Source: Erodium maritimum (taxonomy: Eukaryota > Streptophyta > Magnoliopsida > Geraniales > Geraniaceae). From it: a stretch of DNA of 64,000 nt. Under the pieces are notes generated by a model. That model saw only the letters and a list, made by a program, of their open reading frames with translations. It searched no databases and was not told where the DNA came from. The translations under genes were made by a program, and so were the position numbers. Position 1 is the stretch's first letter; every line of letters begins with the position of its first letter. This document shows positions 1 through 10,116 of the stretch, piece by piece. The stretch is from positions 64,190,336 through 64,254,335 of the forward strand of contig OY997592.1 in NCBI GenBank assembly GCA_963921825.1, given 5' to 3'.

Positions 1-416
1 TTGCACATATCGTTTTCGTTACAACCTATACTACATCTTATTAGAACATATCACAGGTACATTTGGGATAACGTCCAGTTTAGTCCAAAAAATCTTTTAC
101 AATTCATAGTCGTCCTCGATCTTTTGTTACTGATCCTAACACAAAATGTGTTTTTTTTATAAAACTTGTATAAATAATTATGAAAACCGGATTAGGATTT
201 GTGACAAAAGGTTATCTTTTATGTTACTTTTTGTAAAAAAAAAATCACATTTTATGTTAGGATTTGTGACAAAAGGTAGATGACGGTTAAAAAAAGCTTA
301 ATGAGAAGTAACAGACGGCTAAGAAACGATGTTTATAATTCCGTTGGTACATGCATTTATAATAATAATAATAATATAAATGCTATGAAAGAAAATAATA
401 GAAAGGTTTCTTGCAC
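1..416. other. Laccase intron 5 side, no coding signal
   Basis: This AT-rich stretch lies just past the splice donor of laccase exon 5 (minus strand). It should be intron or sequence beyond the gene. I found no continuation of the laccase on the minus strand: neither the conserved HPxHLHG nor the HCHxxxH block is here. An (AAT)n microsatellite lies at about 359-375. The missing 3' exons are therefore either left of the window or lost. Confidence 0.6.
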
Positions 417-3400
417 CTGAAGTAAGCCTGAAGTATATCCGTTGTAGGTGTGACAAAACTTATATTGTTCAAGCTTGCAGATAGTCTGGTATTATTAAAT
501 CCTGCGCATGTCTTGTTCGCCGGACATGGCAAATTGTTAACGGAAACAGTGATGAACATCCGCTCGGTGACGGTTTGGGGGACGCTAATGGGATGATCCG
601 AGCTCGCTAGGGCTTTTATTTGGCACGTAAAGTTGGTCGCCGCAGCGGTGTCATTGTAAGCGGGAAGGGAAGGAAACGAAGGAGTGGTAGGAGTAGTGTA
701 GTTGCCTGTGTACGCGACGATGGCGGTGGCGGTGGCATTGCCGAACTCGGCTAAGGTATCGGCGTAAGGAGTGGAGGCCATGTAGTAGTGACTAGGGCTT
801 TGGTCGGCTGTGAACAAGACGTCCATGGTTTGTCCGGGAGTTATCATTATGTAAGTGACGTTGATGGGTTTAATGTACGCGCCGTCTTGTGCGACGACGG
901 TGAGGCTGTGGTTGGCGATTCCGAAGAAGTGTTCTTCGTTCAGCACGGCGTTGATTATGCGCAGCAGGTATGTCTTCCCATGTTTCACCGCCATTCGGAA
1001 TGTTGACTCTACAAATAAGGAAATTTATGTAGTGTAATACAATTATACAAGTAATTGTACTAAGGATTGTTTTTATCCAAGTAATTTTACTAAGGATCAA
1101 ATTTTTGAAACATGTACTATATCAATCAATTTATGTGTCAATCATAGAATTTCTCTGTATGTACTATCAAATTTTCTAAGCAATCTCATCGATCAATTTC
1201 TCCGTGCACATAAGCATGATAGTGTTCACTGCATCTATAATTTTCAAATAAAAATAAAGAAAAAAATATTTATTGGAGTTATTTTTTATTTTAAAATTTG
1301 GTGTTTTGTGAGGATGTAGATAAACTCGAATGAATTCGAATTTTATGGAAGAATCATTCTCTAATATAAATCTTATTTAACTGTGGAGATGTCCGTGCAG
1401 AAGGAAATATACATAGAGATTAATTTATCAATAATTATCACAAAAATTATTAATGGTATGATTTCGAAAATTAAATAGCATGTAAAGGATATATTTTTCT
1501 TCCGGATGTTTATTGATGTACCAATATAATAAATTAGACTAATAAATAATGAAGACTAGTGTAAACGCAGCCTGCTCTCTATTCCCTAGGGTTTAGGTTT
1601 TGCGATGCAGTCGTCTTCCATGGCTAGGTCGACATCAACGGCGAGCGACGAAGGCGGCGAGGCAGATGGGGTCCATTGGGGGCCGCGTCTGGTGGATGCT
1701 GGCGAACGAGGGCCGTCTCCGGTGGCGGGGGAGGAGCTCGGTCGCGGTTGGGTGGAGCCGGAGGAGGAGACGAAGCAGGGCTCCGATCCTTCGATGGAGG
1801 AGACGCCGGCGGAGGAAGTCACGCCGGTGGTCTCGACTGGAATCTGGTCAGGGAGGGAGACGGGTCTCCCGGCGCTGCAATTCTCGGCGGTAGCGGTGGA
1901 AGAGGAGGGCTGGGTTGTGGGAGGTCGCGTCCGTTCCGGGCCGGCCACCCTCCGTCGTACGGCGGCTAGGGTCCCCAGGCCACGCCGGCTGGGTGCTGGG
2001 GAGAACCGGGGCAGGGTGGCTCGAGGGGCTGTTGCTGCAGAGGAGGTGGTGCTGCATGGCGGGGAAGGCACGCCGAGGATGCATGGCGTGGTGGGCGGGC
2101 CGGTGGTGATTTCATCGGACGCGCCGTTAGGGACGGAGGGGAAGACGGGGTCAACGGAGTCGGAACCGGAGCTGGCAGTGAGGGAGGCGCCGGAGGTGCT
2201 GCCTTGGCGGCGAAGACAGGGTAAGGAGCCCATGGCGGCTAGGGTTTCGCCAGTTCGGGCCAGGGAGGAAGCGGGCTTGGGCCGAGGACTCATGGCTGAT
2301 GCCCGTAGGCCTGCTCGACTGCGGACTGGGCTGGGTCCTCATCCGGGCTGGACCCGGGGAGGTGTGGGTGACGTAGCCGAGTGGGCCGCCCGATATGGGG
2401 CAGGCCGGGGCGCACATGGTGGGCCGGCCTTTACGGGCGGGGCGGATCCGAGGACCGGAACAGATCGGGTGCCTGTCTCGTCTTTCAGGGGCGAGCCACT
2501 GGTGGCTGATGGAGCTGGCAGGGGGGAACAGGTGGAGTTGGACCGTCAGATGGGGGCTATGCGGATCAGGGAAGTCGTGGTCCCCGTTCAGGAGGTTACG
2601 GGCAGGGGTAACTTTTATAAGTACGCGATGGCGGCAAAGGTCCTGACCTCCAAGACTGTATTCTGGAAGTCTGTGGTGGAGCGTATGGAGGACGTCTGGG
2701 GGATGAAGGTCGAGGCAAAGCCACTGGAAGGTGGTCTTGTGGCCTTTTTCTTCAGGACGGCCAAGGAAAGAGAGAGGGTTCTCCTGGGTGAGCCCTGGTC
2801 CTTTAGAGACTCTCTGGTCTTGTTTACAGACCTAAGAGCGCATATGCATGTTAGTGACCTGCAATTTCACCATTTCTCGGTTTGGGCGCGGGTCTCAAAT
2901 CTACCGATAGGGGCCTGGACGAGGGATGTGGGCTTCAGGGTTGGCAACGCACTGGGCGTCTGTCAAGGTGTGGATGTTGATAAGGACGGGCTCTACTGGG
3001 GGGACTTTATGAAGGTTCAGATCAGGGCAGATATCAGGATTCCTCTGCAGAGCCAGCTTTGGTTCCGCCTTTCTGTCTCGCAGGTACGGACTCGTCTGCT
3101 AATTTCCTATGAATTTCTACCTAAACATTGCTTCAGGTGCTGCTGTGCGAGTCATCTCTTTCCGGTCTGTCCGGTTGTGGGCAGTTCGAGGGGTGTATCC
3201 CTACGCGCACCTGGAGACCCGCGATCGGCTTTGGAGAAGGCGAAGCATGGGAAGGCCACCCCGGGAACGAACTGGACCTACTTAGGTGGGTCGGATAGAG
3301 GTGTAGGGGGCTCGGACAAAGGTGTCCGGGCTAAAGAGGCCCCACGAACACCAGGGAGGACGGAGGGGCCGGGGTGGTGGGGGCGCAGTCAAGCAGGGGT

Positions 3401-5242
3401 CGAGGAGGACCGAGTTGCGTGGATGGTAAGGGATGTGGCCCCGTCACTGTCTGGGAATAAGAGACAAGTGCGGGAGGAGGAGCCGGAGGAGGAAGAGGAC
3501 TCGGCGGCGTCCAATGAGGTTTCACCTACAGCGGCGGGGGGCTCCAAGCACCCTCGCCTCCAGGAATGAGTTGGACAGGGGCCAGGGAGGGGTTGGTCGG
3601 TTGTACCTTCTCCCTGGTGTACTGGTGGCATTGGTACCACCAACAGCTGACATGTTACTACCCTACCACTTCGGGGTCAGCATTCCCGCGTTCAGGAGCC
3701 CTACCACTATCACGCAAGGGAGGACGACGCACGCTGACATACCGGGGGAGTAATTGGTCCACCATTGTTTACCTATCGTCTGGTCTGCTCGATCAGTTCC
3801 TTTGGTTGGCGTACACTGTATCGGTATCTCCGGATGCTACCGCAGTCCCAAATCCCCGACCTCATATTATGCTACAGAGCACATTTACTCTTTATGCACT
3901 TGTTTTTCAGTTATTTCAGTTTGGTTTATGTACGACGACTTCCCATTGTGGGGTCCCCGAGTTACTTTATAATTAATGAATATTACCATTTCCTCTCAAA
4001 AAAAAAAATGAAGACAAGTTATAATGCACGTAAGTAATTTATTATAAATGATTGAAATTAATGTGTTTTGTCTTGAACAATCGTCGTTTTAATTCTCTTA
4101 AATATAATTTATTTTTTGAGGTTTAAACTAAATTTACTAATATATTTTTGTCTTCAAATATTTAGAACACTTTGGTTTAGAATTTTAAATCATGGTGACA
4201 TACAAAATAAAAAATATATAAAACATCAAAGTTCCCTTGGTATACATTTACCTTTGGAGCAGTTAAACAAGTCTCCTGGTTGACCATTGATGGTGAAAGC
4301 ATCAGTAAGATTTGGATTACCACCTGTTGTTAATGCCTCATCTATTACGGCCATTACGTCTCCTTTGTACCATGAAGCTGCAACAAAACAACAGTTAATC
4401 ACCCGCAATTACTATAATCTATCCTTAATCAATTTGATAAAAACAAAAATTGTTGGTATACTCATAACAGTTGTCACTTTGGAAACATTCTAATTTAATT
4501 TTGGTGGTTACGTGTAAGAACATGATTCAAACTAGAGAACAAATAATAAATTTCAGAGCAGAAATAAGGATTGAAATTGGTGACGTGAAGTACCCAGAAC
4601 AATTGTTTGTTGCTTGTACGGTTCAGCAAAAGGGTACTTGGTCCCTTTGGATGGTAGTATTATAATTGCACCGTGAACTGTAGCACGTGACCAATCACTA
4701 TGTGCATGCCACCAAAGCGTGCCTTCTTCGGTCGAAAACACTATTTCGTAAGTAAAGTTCGATCCTACTGGAATTGGACACTGTGTTATGTTTTCTGGAC
4801 CGTCCGACCATGGATTTCTCGGCTGTTTAACTCCGTGCCTATGATTAACGAGGTTTTACGAAATTATTATATAGCTAAGATGAGTACTATTCATTTTTCA
4901 TCCAATATATATTTCTTTACCAATGAATAGTGACACCATAGAGTCCATCGTTGATGACCGTAACAAAAGCCGTATCCCCTCTCCTGACTCGGATCTCCGG
5001 CCCGGGAAAGCTACCGTTAACGGTCAACATACTCTTGGTGCTGCAGAGTCGAGTGAAGTTGGCCTCCTTGAGCTGCAACCATGAACAAAAACGATTGAGA
5101 GATCTATGCGAGTTGAAATAATATTAAGTTTCATGAAACTTACGACAAAAGTGTAGTTATGGACATCAGCATCAACCATGCAAAGGAGCATTGAAAATGG
5201 TAGGAACCAAAAGATGAGAGGAAGAATCTTGGTTGAGTCCAT
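417..5242 (-). CDS. Laccase (plant multicopper oxidase), 3' end not in window
   Basis: Laccases are secreted multicopper oxidases that oxidise phenolics such as monolignols in the cell wall. Five exons join in frame: 5242-5144, 5072-4921, 4838-4594, 4377-4252 and 1008-417. Exons 2 and 3 have the 152- and 245-nt sizes usual for plant laccases. The start Met opens a signal peptide (hydrophobic core about residues 6-22), followed by HNYTFVLKEANFTRLCSTK, typical of mature plant laccases. The first two copper-ligand blocks are intact: HWH at residues 83-85 and HAH at 128-130. Exon 5 begins with ESTFRMAVKHGKTYLLRIIN and carries many N-glycosylation sequons. Exon 5 ends with a good donor (CAG|GTGCAA) at the intron position found in other laccases. 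The last two copper blocks are absent from the window, so activity cannot be judged. Intron 4 is enlarged by an antisense LINE derivative. The family call is firm; the subfamily is not assigned. Confidence 0.93.
1561..4006 (+). mobile_element. ORF1-only non-autonomous LINE (L1 clade), in laccase intron 4
   Basis: The element lies antisense inside intron 4 of the laccase. It is bounded by a direct repeat, AATGAAGACTAGT at 1548-1560 and AATGAAGACAAGT at 4007-4019 (12 of 13 identical), and ends in a run of A (about 3998-4008). This is the signature of target-primed reverse transcription. The 5' end is GC-rich with the CCCTAGGGTTTAGG type of leader seen in plant LINEs. It carries one long ORF (1605-3569) and then about 430 bases of 3' sequence. 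No endonuclease or reverse transcriptase is present in any frame. Just after ORF1 an ATG opens with MSW, as plant L1 ORF2 often does, but the similarity stops at once. This suggests an internal deletion that joined the ORF2 start to the 3' UTR. It must be moved by proteins of another LINE. The near-perfect duplication and open ORF suggest a recent insertion. Confidence 0.88.
1605..3569 (+). CDS. LINE ORF1 protein, DUF4283 plus zinc knuckle, intact
   Basis: A 654-codon open frame encodes a plant L1 ORF1 protein, a nucleic-acid-binding factor of the retrotransposition particle. The first 330 or so residues are low-complexity (Gly, Arg, Glu, Pro). A DUF4283 domain runs from about residue 335 (FYKYAMAAKVLTSKTVFWKS) to about 480. 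A zinc knuckle follows at about 509-522, CFRCCCASHLFPVC, which keeps the CX2CX4HX4C spacing. The tail is acidic, then ends SKHPRLQE. Frames on the opposite strand and in the other plus frames are shadows caused by high GC. The start is the first Met, about 45 bases inside the element; a later start cannot be excluded. The intact frame in an element without ORF2 is unusual. Confidence 0.85.
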   Translation: MQSSSMARSTSTASDEGGEADGVHWGPRLVDAGERGPSPVAGEELGRGWVEPEEETKQGSDPSMEETPAEEVTPVVSTGIWSGRETGLPALQFSAVAVEEEGWVVGGRVRSGPATLRRTAARVPRPRRLGAGENRGRVARGAVAAEEVVLHGGEGTPRMHGVVGGPVVISSDAPLGTEGKTGSTESEPELAVREAPEVLPWRRRQGKEPMAARVSPVRAREEAGLGRGLMADARRPARLRTGLGPHPGWTRGGVGDVAEWAARYGAGRGAHGGPAFTGGADPRTGTDRVPVSSFRGEPLVADGAGRGEQVELDRQMGAMRIREVVVPVQEVTGRGNFYKYAMAAKVLTSKTVFWKSVVERMEDVWGMKVEAKPLEGGLVAFFFRTAKERERVLLGEPWSFRDSLVLFTDLRAHMHVSDLQFHHFSVWARVSNLPIGAWTRDVGFRVGNALGVCQGVDVDKDGLYWGDFMKVQIRADIRIPLQSQLWFRLSVSQVRTRLLISYEFLPKHCFRCCCASHLFPVCPVVGSSRGVSLRAPGDPRSALEKAKHGKATPGTNWTYLGGSDRGVGGSDKGVRAKEAPRTPGRTEGPGWWGRSQAGVEEDRVAWMVRDVAPSLSGNKRQVREEEPEEEEDSAASNEVSPTAAGGSKHPRLQE

Positions 5243-5320
5243 TTTATTTCAAGTCTCCTTGAAATATTGGCAACAGTTACGAATCGTTGGGTGTGGTTCC
5301 AAGTTGATGTTTATGGGGTT

Positions 5321-5330
5321 CTATTTATAG
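5321..5330 (-). promoter_or_regulatory. Probable laccase TATA box
   Basis: The minus strand reads CTATAAATAG here, a near-ideal plant TATA box about 80 bases upstream of the laccase start codon. The position agrees with the chosen Met, which opens a signal peptide. Confidence 0.7.
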
Positions 5331-5502
5331 GGCAAGGAAAGGGTTGAGTGACTTATTATACAAAGTTATGTTTAAGTGTTTTTTTTATTAACATGTGTAC
5401 CGAAATTGGATTTACATGCTTGTGTACCAAACTTTCCGCCTTAACAATGGGGTTGAATAGAAGTTGAGAAAGATGGAGAAAGACTTAATAAAAATTAGAA
5501 AA

Positions 5503-7038
5503 GCTTCAGACGGCTTTAAGAGCTCATCACATCATAAGTGCTCTCACTTCTCATTGAACTCGACCCTAACCCCAGTCGCTCACAACTCCGCCGCCCTTGT
5601 CTCTCTCTTTCATCGGTGACTTCCTAGTCTTCACGACCATGGAGTCACCGGTGGTGGCTTCGCCCATACCTTTTCCTCCCCCCACCCCCCACCCCTCTCC
5701 TTTGTTCTTTCTTCCCCGTTTCCTCCCGCTCCGGCAACCTCTCCGGTTGATTTCTCTCCAGATCTGCAAGCTTGGGGGTTATATGACGGTCCTCGTCTCT
5801 CCTCCGGGTGTTTCTTCTCCGGTGGTCGATGTATTAGTGGTGTTGGCCAACATCGAGTACTAGAGGAAGGGTGTGGATCAGTTAACTGGAAACGGTGCAC
5901 CTACGACGTCGCTACCCTTTTTCTTCTGAGATTTGGTAGACATCACCGGATTTGGGTGCTTCTCCTCTTCTGCCTCGACTCCCCTTCAGATCCCCCATCA
6001 GGTCAGTTTCTTCCCTTTGTCTGCTTCTCATCTCCAGGTCTACTACTTTCCCATATTCTGAACCCACTTGCGGTTGTGCGGTTTTGGGTTTCGGGGCTCA
6101 TCGTCGGTGATGACCGGTACGGGTTTGTTATCAGCTTTTAAGCTGTGGTTGGGTAATTAGAGGTTTGGGAAAGGGGGTAACACTAAGTGGAGAAGAGTTC
6201 CGAAGAAGCTGTGGGTTCGACGTCCTTTTCCCTTCTGCGACGTTTTGTTCCGGGATCGAGTGGGAGAACTTTCTCCTTGGTGGAGATTGTCGCGATTCTG
6301 GGCCATCGCGCGTTGCTCTGCTGCTATTTCGGGTCTAGAGGTGCAGTAACTCGTCGAGAAGTCACTTTTTTGCCGGGAGCGTGTCGATTCAGATCTGGGT
6401 GGGACGACTTTTCGTCGCTTGGTGATGGTAGCGGATCTGCCTTGTGATCACTTTTTGGCACTTGAGGCTGGACCTCACTTTCGCATCCGCAGTACCAGGT
6501 AACACACCCTCTTCCTCTTCTCGATCTAAATTTTCTTCCCCTCCTCAACCACGGTTGGTGGTTGGGGCCTCACGGTTTCTCGGTGTAGGCCGCCATGAGG
6601 TTTGTTTGAAGAAATTGTCTGATTCGAGCTAGGGTGAGGGGTTATGGGTCTGTTGATTTTCGGAGGGTTGGGGCTTGATTGGTGTCAGTATTGGTTGTGG
6701 AACTGGGGGTTGTTTCGCTGCCGGAGTGGTTTTGTTTTGGTGTTTGCTGTTCTGGACTTCATGTTGGAAAAATTAGGGTATCCTAAACCTTTATTAGTCA
6801 TTTGTTTTTAGGGTTGTTTTTCTGTTTCGTGTTTTGTTTCTAGCCCTTGTTGGCTTTGTATACTTCAGGGTAGCTAAATCCGGTTCTGAGACCAGTTGTA
6901 TGTGTTCATCCCCTTGTTGGGATTGTTCGGAGGCCGTACTTGATATGGTGCTCCTGTTTGTAATGGTACATAAGGACTTTGTCCTTGCCTTCTTCTCATA
7001 CTTGTAGAAGGAAGTTTTATGAAAATATGCTGATCTAA
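5503..7038 (+). mobile_element. ORF2-less LINE-like retroelement with 13-bp TSD
   Basis: The element is bounded by the perfect repeat AAAAATTAGAAAA at 5490-5502 and 7039-7051. The 5' part is C/T-rich and GC-rich (CCCTAACCCC, then a proline-coding stretch), like a LINE leader. The 3' part (from about 6780) is T-rich and reads like a LINE 3' UTR. Only short frames occur (largest under 90 codons), and I recognise no retroelement domain. Plus orientation is inferred from base composition, because the A-tail merges with the duplication. It lies about 200 bases upstream of the laccase TATA box. A SINE-like or processed-transcript origin is possible. Confidence 0.6.
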
Positions 7039-7051
7039 AAAAATTAGAAAA

Positions 7052-7328
7052 ATAAATGATCAAGGTAAGGGTGAATATTTTTTATCAAAAAATAAACAGT
7101 GCATTAGACAACGACGTGGGTACTAGGAAGGAAAAAATGGTTAACATGTCTAAAAAGATCGAATAGCTAAGTATCAACCACGGATCGTTTATTATGACGT
7201 CAAATTAGTAAACAATAACACAATAAACCATACAAGGCAGAGCGTCTGACAAGTAAAAACAAATATTGCTACTAGAACTTTAACCTTGTTCTCAAATACC
7301 TAGACTTAAACCATTTGAACATATAAGA
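7052..7328. other. Short intergenic stretch
   Basis: AT-rich sequence between two retroelements. I see no gene, RNA or repeat signal in it. Confidence 0.5.
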
Positions 7329-7768
7329 TTTTTTCTTAGCGAATGGTGTAATTTTATAAATGATATATCAGAACATCGATGTACGCTAAGGAACATGTTC
7401 CCTGTCTAATAAGGTCAGACAAAAGAACAATGATTCATTGATCCTTTTTTCACTAGAACCGTCAAAGACGGTATTTGGATGCCATATAGGCAATGATACA
7501 ATACGAGGGATGAGAAGGTGGTATTGGAATTCTTGCTCTGAAAACTGGAAAATGACTTCAACAGTAGTGGTGGGAGGCAAAGCATCGACTAGGGACCCTT
7601 CCCAGGGTAGTCTCTATTGCTCAGGTGGTCTACCATCCCTCGTGGCGGGGCTGTTTTCCAGCCCTCGCCTGATCATCTCGAGGCTCTCCAGCGGCAGACC
7701 TCTTGAGCATTCCAGTTATAGCAGCTCCCACAGCATCAGGTTCCATAGAAACGGACACTGGAACTTCA
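7329..7768 (-). mobile_element. 3' fragment of an ORF1-only LINE (same family as 15311-17485)
   Basis: On the minus strand this encodes the C-terminus of a LINE ORF1, with residues matching EPRDDQARAGKQPRHE. The copy at 15311-17485 has DPQEDQARAGKQPRQE in the same place. Similarity continues past the ORF1 stop into the same 3' sequence (GGGAAGGGTCCCTAGTCGATG here, GGGAGGGGTCCCTGTATGATG there, shown in part). The fragment ends TTCGCTAAGAAAAAA at about 7329. Its upstream part stops at 7768, exactly where the truncated 5' LTR of the chromovirus begins. No ORF2 lies between ORF1 and the tail, so the shared layout is a family trait and not a chance deletion in one copy. Confidence 0.75.
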
Positions 7769-8508
7769 GGGATCGGGGGAAGTTGTGAGACAGGTCGACC
7801 GCCTGGCCCGACTGGGATCGGAAAGGGCGAGGGACAGAGAGGTTACTGAGACAGGTCGACCACCTGTCCCGACTGAGATCGGAAAGGGCGACAGACAGAG
7901 ATGGTTACTGAGCAGCTGGTATGCGATCCCTTGTGATCTTGTTTGGTATGCGATCCTTTGTGATCTTGTTTGGTGTGCGATCCCTTGTGATCTTGGGGTG
8001 TTGCGTGGTTGTCTGTCGTGTCCCTGGAGGAGATCGTCGATTGTTGTGTCGGGTCTACTTTACGTGTCCGAGTGTTGAGTCGGTTGAGGAAAGTAACAGC
8101 GTGTGTGTGTCAGTCGGGTTACCTTAGTTTTGGGGGATAGTGATCCCCGGTGTTGAGTTGGTTGTTAGTGTTACCGGCATTGCCTGCTAATTATGCCGTA
8201 GTCAGTCTGTTATCCGTGGTGGTGAGCGAACGCTCACCCCTAGCTGCTTTTCCTACAAGTACCGGTCACAGGTTGGACTAGGTGAGCTTCTGAAGCTTGA
8301 AGAGCTAGGAGCGGGATTCTGGGTTTATTTTGAGTCTAGCGACGGATACCATACTTTTGTCCACTTGTTGGGACGTATTTTAAGGTGTAATATTATTTTG
8401 TTGAACAAATGGTGTTTTTAAAGTGATTAAATGAAAAAGGGTTCGAAATGTTTTATTATTTTAAATGTTCGCGTCCCGAGTTCGGTTTACTGAAATTGGG
8501 GCGTGACA
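7769..8508 (+). repeat. Partial 5' LTR of the chromovirus
   Basis: This matches the last 740 bp of the 3' LTR (14571-15310) with about a dozen differences. It ends GGGGCGTGACA, directly before the primer-binding site. It contains three copies of a 26-28 bp unit (GTATGCGATCCCTTGTGATC...) at about 7918-7997 and a perfect hairpin, GGTGAGCG-AA-CGCTCACC, at 8221-8238. Confidence 0.9.
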
Positions 8509-8511
8509 GCT

Positions 8512-8523
8512 TGGTATCAGAGC
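8512..8523 (+). promoter_or_regulatory. Primer-binding site (initiator tRNA-Met type)
   Basis: TGGTATCAGAGC, three bases after the LTR end, is the classic minus-strand primer site of plant Ty3/gypsy and Ty1/copia elements. Confidence 0.93.
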
Positions 8524-10080
8524 TTGAGGTTTCATACCTCGGACTGTCCGTCAATTAGGTGGGGAGAGTCGAGTCGGTAAAGTCCCGTCGTACGTTGGGT
8601 ACGCAGGTCGGGAACCGTGTGTAGACCCGTTGTGTTGTGAGTCCTGCTTGTGTTTGTGTGTATGTGCAGTACGGGGTTACTGGCATACTGTTTGTGTGTT
8701 GCTGTGTGAAAGGTTTTTAAGCTATCGCGACTCGACTCAGGGGCGCCCCTGTAGTCGAGCGTGACGGTGTTGATATCAAGTGGGTACAATGTAGTTCGGG
8801 GACGCCTGGACCGGGTTGTAACTACCTGATGTCAGCAAATGAGGTTTTTAATGAAGTGGAAAAAGTTTTAAAATTGGTTGGCCCAGTGGCGCGTTTTAAA
8901 ATTTGATTGGCCATGTGGGCGTGTTTGATTTTGGTTGGCCCGGTGGGCGTGTTTCGATGTTGGTTGGCCCGATGGGCGAGTGTTGTTGTTTGGCCGTGTC
9001 GGCCTATGATTGAGGTTGGGGAGACTTGTGTTTGGTCTTGAATGGTCGTACGCGTGTTGGTAAATTGTGGGTCGGGCGTGTGTGTCGTTCAAGGTTTCTT
9101 TTGAGGTTAAAAAGGGAGTAAGGGTCGAGTTTGAAACGTTTTTGGAAAACTGGCCTGCGCGAGTGTCACGGATCCTGTCACGGATCCGTGACGGAGCAGC
9201 ACGTTTTGGCAGTTTAGAGCCTTCGTTACAGCACCGTGACCCCAACCGTGACGGGGTCTGTCACGGGTCCGTGACCCCTGTCTTTTACACCGTCTTGATT
9301 ACGCAGGTTAGTGTTGTGGTTGCGTGAATTGGTTCGCGTTCGTGCAGTTTGAGTGCTGGTTTGGCGTAGTTGTGTCCACCGTTGTGGGTTGTATGAGCCG
9401 AAAGCTCGGTGTTAAGAGATGAGGTCTTGAGTTCGAGACTCATTGATGACCTACGATATTAATACAGCGCCTCGGTGTGAGAGTCTCGCCGGGTAGAGGT
9501 TAGGGTTGGTGCGCTGCGGCGCCGTACGAACTAGTTTCCCCTGTGAACGGGTTATTCGAGGTTTTTCTTGTGTGAACGGGTGGTCGGAGGTTTCTTTCAC
9601 GTGAGTGGGTCATTGAGGTTTCCCTTAGGTGATCGGGAACTTGGGGCATCGATGTGGTGAGCAACATTGTTGGCTTAGTTGAGAACATAGTCCCTGTTTG
9701 AGGTTTCCCTACGTGATCGGGTAGTTGGGGTCTTAAGGTAGCGAGCTATAGTGATTTACTGAATCGAGGACGTGATTTCCCGTGTCGAGGTTTATCTTAC
9801 GTGAGCGAGTACTTGAGGTGTTGATAGTGTGAGCAGTGTGACGTTTGGCTTCAGGTTTTGAGGCAGTGGTTTGCCCTGGTTAGTTTGGTAAGTCATTGGT
9901 GCGTTACTAGTATGCCATAATCGAACGGGTGTCCGTGGAGGTGAGCATAACGCTCATCCCCTTTACTACTTTTTCCGCAAGGGACGAGTAGCGAACACTG
10001 GTTTGGTTGCGGAAAGTTATAAGTAAATGCATAGAGGACCGGGTGAGGGTTTGTGCTAGACTTTACCAGAGTAACTAATG
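8524..10080 (+). repeat. Long leader of the chromovirus with tandem repeats and LTR-like sequence
   Basis: No gag domain is recognisable here. The stretch holds imperfect tandem repeats of TTGGTTGGCCCGGTGGGCG (about 8875-9000), a cluster of palindromic GTCACGGATCCGTGAC motifs (about 9165-9290) and an imperfect repeat of GAGGTTTCCCTTACGTGATC type (about 9530-9815). At 9905-9990 it has a block matching the downstream part of the LTRs, including the hairpin region. The LTR-like block suggests that part of this leader came from another, related LTR. Confidence 0.55.
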
Positions 10081-10116
10081 GAGTGGTTTTTCGTTCTCTG
10101 CTTTGAACGTCATTTC

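Noticed and set aside
1586-2293. Long open frame on the minus strand over the LINE ORF1
   Set aside because: High GC makes several frames open. Only the plus frame has DUF4283 and the zinc knuckle.
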